NCBI RefSeq assembly: GCF_000730385.1
Contig: NZ_CP008849.1
Span: 1,550,001-1,614,000 of the forward strand
Direction of reading: 5' to 3'
DNA length: 64,000 nucleotides
From: Alteromonas australica
Lineage (GTDB): Bacteria; Pseudomonadota; Gammaproteobacteria; Enterobacterales; Alteromonadaceae
Below the pieces are notes generated by a model that was given only the letters and a program-made list of their open reading frames with translations, made no database searches and had not been told where the DNA came from. Both the position numbers and the translations under genes were made by a program. Of this stretch, positions 61,887-64,000 are shown in pieces (positions within the stretch are counted from its first letter, which is position 1; each line of letters starts with the position of its first letter).

Positions 61887-62537
61887 TCACTGCGGCTCTC
61901 TTTTCATTATTTCCATTTGAATAAGCAGCCCGCCTCGTGTCACAACACTTGCGCCATTAAGCACCAGTAATGGCCAAGCTATACTTATCGGCATTGTTAG
62001 TGCAAAGGCCAGCGTTGTCAGGTCTTTAATTAATATACTGCGAAATAGATGGCTAGATAAAGTTCCTACAGTATTAGCTCGCCGTAACGTTAACCATTGA
62101 TGCAGGGTACCTTGAACAAGAATCGCTGTAACAACAAGCATCAAGCCATTTGCGCCAAGTTGTGCAATACCTTCATAGGGTCGAAAAAGCATAGAAACTA
62201 AGCCTAGCGTTAATGCGCATAGGGCAGTTATAAATACCCATTTTACAGTGCGGTTATGCCTGTCTTGCCATATTCTAAAAAGAATAAGCAAAATTAAGAT
62301 TAAGGCGCCGAGTCGGGTCCATACCAAGTAGTGATTAAAGGGGCTAATCGCGATGCCGAATATAAAGTTAGCGTAAAATGCGAAAAAACTAGAGGCAAAT
62401 TGGTTAGTCGATAGGCTCGCCGTTGCCTTTCCTATTTCTCTTTTTTTTCGTTCTATCACTAGCCATTGATGCGCAAGCCCATACCAAGTTAGTAAAAATG
62501 CACAGGCACTTAGCGTTCCAAGAAGGTGATATAACAT
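61887..62537 (-). CDS. Multi-pass membrane protein with internal duplication
   Basis: I do not recognise this protein. It has six to seven hydrophobic helices in 216 residues. The two halves look alike: TWYGLAHQWLVIERKK with SLSTNQFASSFF in the first, and LVQGTLHQWLTLRRA with TLSSHLFRSILIKD in the second, a pattern like a PQ-loop or SWEET repeat pair. This suggests a small transporter or semi-SWEET-related protein. It lies between recN and dps on the same strand, with 208 bases before recN. Confidence 0.7.
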   Translation of the reverse strand: MLYHLLGTLSACAFLLTWYGLAHQWLVIERKKREIGKATASLSTNQFASSFFAFYANFIFGIAISPFNHYLVWTRLGALILILLILFRIWQDRHNRTVKWVFITALCALTLGLVSMLFRPYEGIAQLGANGLMLVVTAILVQGTLHQWLTLRRANTVGTLSSHLFRSILIKDLTTLAFALTMPISIAWPLLVLNGASVVTRGGLLIQMEIMKREPQ

Positions 62538-62681
62538 ACAGTGAGAATCATCTAACTAAAATGTAGAAAGGTGGGGGAATGATGACGGAAAATAAAGATA
62601 ATTGCTATCTTAAGCGGTGAAGAATAGTGCGGTTTAGCACCGTTTGTCTCCGCTAAATATTCGTGATTGGAATACGTAATA

Positions 62682-62707
62682 GAAAGCGGAAACCATAGGT
62701 TTCCGCT
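62682..62707 (-). terminator. Terminator after dps
   Basis: AAGCGGAAACC and GGTTTCCGCTT form an eleven-base-pair stem with a three-base loop, followed by a short T-rich stretch on the minus strand. Confidence 0.8.
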
Positions 62708-62737
62708 TCCAAACGACGTTGCTTTTTCGTCTTTTGA

Positions 62738-63247
62738 TTATTGACTCAATTCGCCGCTGCCAGACTCAATGTGCGCGCGAACAAACCACTGAAATTGCTC
62801 TAAATCAGCCAGTTGACCCGTCACCATATCTTCAGAAACGGGGTCAATGTCGCCAAGACGCTCAATGGCAGTTCTATGATCACCATTAACGCCCTCATAA
62901 ACTTTATCCAGCGCTTTTAAGTGATCGAGTACTAATCCCTTGCCTAGACTGTAATCTTCCCAACTTCGACCTTCTACGATAGCCTTAGGTGTGCCCTTAG
63001 GCACCCCGCCTAGGGTGGCTATGCGCTCTGCAATGGTATCTGTCATTCCTCTAACAGCGTCTACTTGAGGGTCTAGCATTTCGTGGACGCCGATAAAATT
63101 AGGGCCCACTACATTCCAGTGAATGTGTTTTAAGGTAAGTTGAAGATCAAGCAGCGCCACTAGGCGCTTCTCAAGAACCTCGATAGTTTTTGATGCGGTT
63201 TCGTTGTCCATACCTGGGGCAGTAAATTTAATTTCACTGTTACTCAT
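62738..63247 (-). CDS. dps: Dps family DNA-binding ferritin-like protein
   Basis: Dps proteins form dodecamers that store iron and shield DNA in stress and stationary phase. The 169-residue product has the ferroxidase site LKHIHWNVVGPNFIGVHEML and DAVRGMTDTIAERIATLGG, with KGTPKAIVEGRSWEDY after it. The ATG at 63247 follows AGGAGA; an earlier in-frame ATG adds eleven residues without family resemblance. It stands alone, with a 354-base region upstream. Confidence 0.94.
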   Translation of the reverse strand: MSNSEIKFTAPGMDNETASKTIEVLEKRLVALLDLQLTLKHIHWNVVGPNFIGVHEMLDPQVDAVRGMTDTIAERIATLGGVPKGTPKAIVEGRSWEDYSLGKGLVLDHLKALDKVYEGVNGDHRTAIERLGDIDPVSEDMVTGQLADLEQFQWFVRAHIESGSGELSQ

Positions 63248-63601
63248 AACATCTCCTATATATCGATTATTGTTCCACACAAAACCGCTATTTCGTCCAG
63301 CGTCGCGATCTATTATTTCGCGAGCAGGCCTGTGCTAATGAAAGCGACCTTGCCGACGACAGACGCAGGTAACGTTCACAATTTTGTGTGTAAGAATCTT
63401 ACTTAGCAGGGTGCAACCCATATGCCGACTAACTTAAAAAAAGGGTAAGTTACCGATATGAAAGGGAAATTGGTGATGTATAAAAAAATCTTTAGATTTC
63501 AATGTGATAGATTTTGAGAAAAAGGTACGGAGTTTTGTAATGGGGCGTGTAATAAATGCAGAGTCACCCGTCTGGAACTTAGGCGGGAGACTCAGTGTGC
63601 T
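63248..63601. other. 354-base gap between nadK and dps
   Basis: This must hold the dps promoter, but I see no clear hexamers. GAGTC-A-CCCG and CGGG-A-GACTC at about 63561-63594 make a hairpin downstream of nadK, without a T-run on the nadK strand. No gene is visible. Confidence 0.5.
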
Positions 63602-64000
63602 TTAATAAAGTTTACTTCCCCATCCCAGTTTTTTACGTAGAACGTTGAAATAGCTGTAACCCTTTGGATGGACTAAGTGCAATTTGTCTGCGCCCTTATT
63701 AATGCGAATTTCGTCGCCGGGGAGAACGGGCAGTACAATATGGCTGTCGCAACTTACCTGAAGGGAGTCACTATTCACTTTCGACACTTTCATTGAAACT
63801 TGGCTATCAGCGTCTACCACAATGGGGCGACTGCTAAGCGTATGCGGAAACATAGGAACTAAGGTTAGCGCGTCGAGCTTTGGCATAATGATAGGGCCGC
63901 CAGCCGACAATGAATAGGCGGTTGAACCCGTGGGCGTGGCAACAATGAGGCCGTCGCTTCGTTGACTAAACACAAATTGATCATCAATGTAAATTTCAAA
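63602..64000 (-). CDS. nadK: NAD kinase, C-terminal part (cut by window edge)
   Basis: Only the last 132 residues are in the window; the gene continues to the right. It shows [24 protein letters not shown], the ATP/NAD-binding motif of NAD kinases, then [18 protein letters not shown] and a DEIRI strand. NadK phosphorylates NAD to NADP. Its nearness to recN and bamE matches the nadK-recN-bamE order of enteric bacteria, interrupted here by dps and a membrane protein. Confidence 0.95.
   Translation of the reverse strand, partial: FEIYIDDQFVFSQRSDGLIVATPTGSTAYSLSAGGPIIMPKLDALTLVPMFPHTLSSRPIVVDADSQVSMKVSKVNSDSLQVSCDSHIVLPVLPGDEIRINKGADKLHLVHPKGYSYFNVLRKKLGWGSKLY

Overview
The window is about 64 kb of a gammaproteobacterial chromosome, most likely Alteromonas or a close relative in the Alteromonadales. 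This rests on protein resemblance and gene order judged by eye, not on a database search. Gene orders shared with enteric bacteria are bioA/bioBFCD, tesA/ybbA-ybbP, folX-yfcH, trpEGD(CF)BA divergent from trpH-yciO, scpAB-rluB and nadK/recN/bamE. A class II DAHP synthase, many LytTR and OmpR-type regulators and an M1-peptidase ABC exporter fit a marine Alteromonas-type genome. Almost all DNA is ordinary chromosomal backbone. I see no prophage, integrative element, CRISPR array or rRNA.

Layout. 1-2.2 kb: a GNAT/C39 fusion and two small unknown or DUF genes. 2.2-8.1 kb: the biotin cluster, with bioA divergent from bioBFCD across a candidate BirA operator, then pepE. 8.2-10.2 kb: a low-Mr phosphatase and DAHP synthase. 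10.2-16.8 kb: an ABC exporter whose permease carries a C-terminal M1 peptidase, divergent from a LytS-type kinase and LytTR regulator. 16.8-22.5 kb: DUF3820, an ATM1-like exporter, moaA, a GNAT enzyme and a response regulator with a long TPR-like region. 22.7-25.7 kb: three tRNA-Val, gltX, one tRNA-Ala and three tRNA-Glu; charging enzyme and tRNA-Glu therefore lie side by side. 26-31.4 kb: an M14 peptidase, a small operon ending in a DUF1289 gene, dusC and two secreted amidohydrolase-like proteins. 31.4-33 kb: a REP-associated tyrosine transposase (RAYT) and a tiny disordered protein. 33-41.8 kb: tesA/ybbA/ybbP, yfcH, folX, an AI-2E family permease and a PhoPQ-like two-component operon led by a PepSY protein. 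42.3-50 kb: a PPOX-family protein, a YciI protein and the complete trp operon with leader peptide and attenuator. 50-55 kb: trpH, yciO, scpA, scpB, rluB and a DkgB-like reductase. 55-64 kb: a maa-like acetyltransferase, a repeat lipoprotein, arsC, a DUF445 protein, tpm, bamE, recN with two LexA boxes, a membrane protein, dps and the 3' part of nadK.

The most unusual signal cuts across these units. The 10-mer TTGGACAGTC (reverse GACTGTCCAA) occurs at least 34 times by hand count, against about 0.12 expected by chance on both strands of 64 kb. It forms tandem runs of 3-8 copies in several intergenic gaps, inverted pairs that can fold as hairpins, and copies inside genes, two of them in tandem inside a histidine kinase. 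A close variant (GGGACAGTC) forms a long hairpin just downstream of the RAYT gene. The simplest reading is a family of short repeats dispersed by, or co-evolving with, this domesticated single-strand transposase. The repeat differs from classical GTAG-type REPs in being a 10-bp unit often arranged in short direct arrays.
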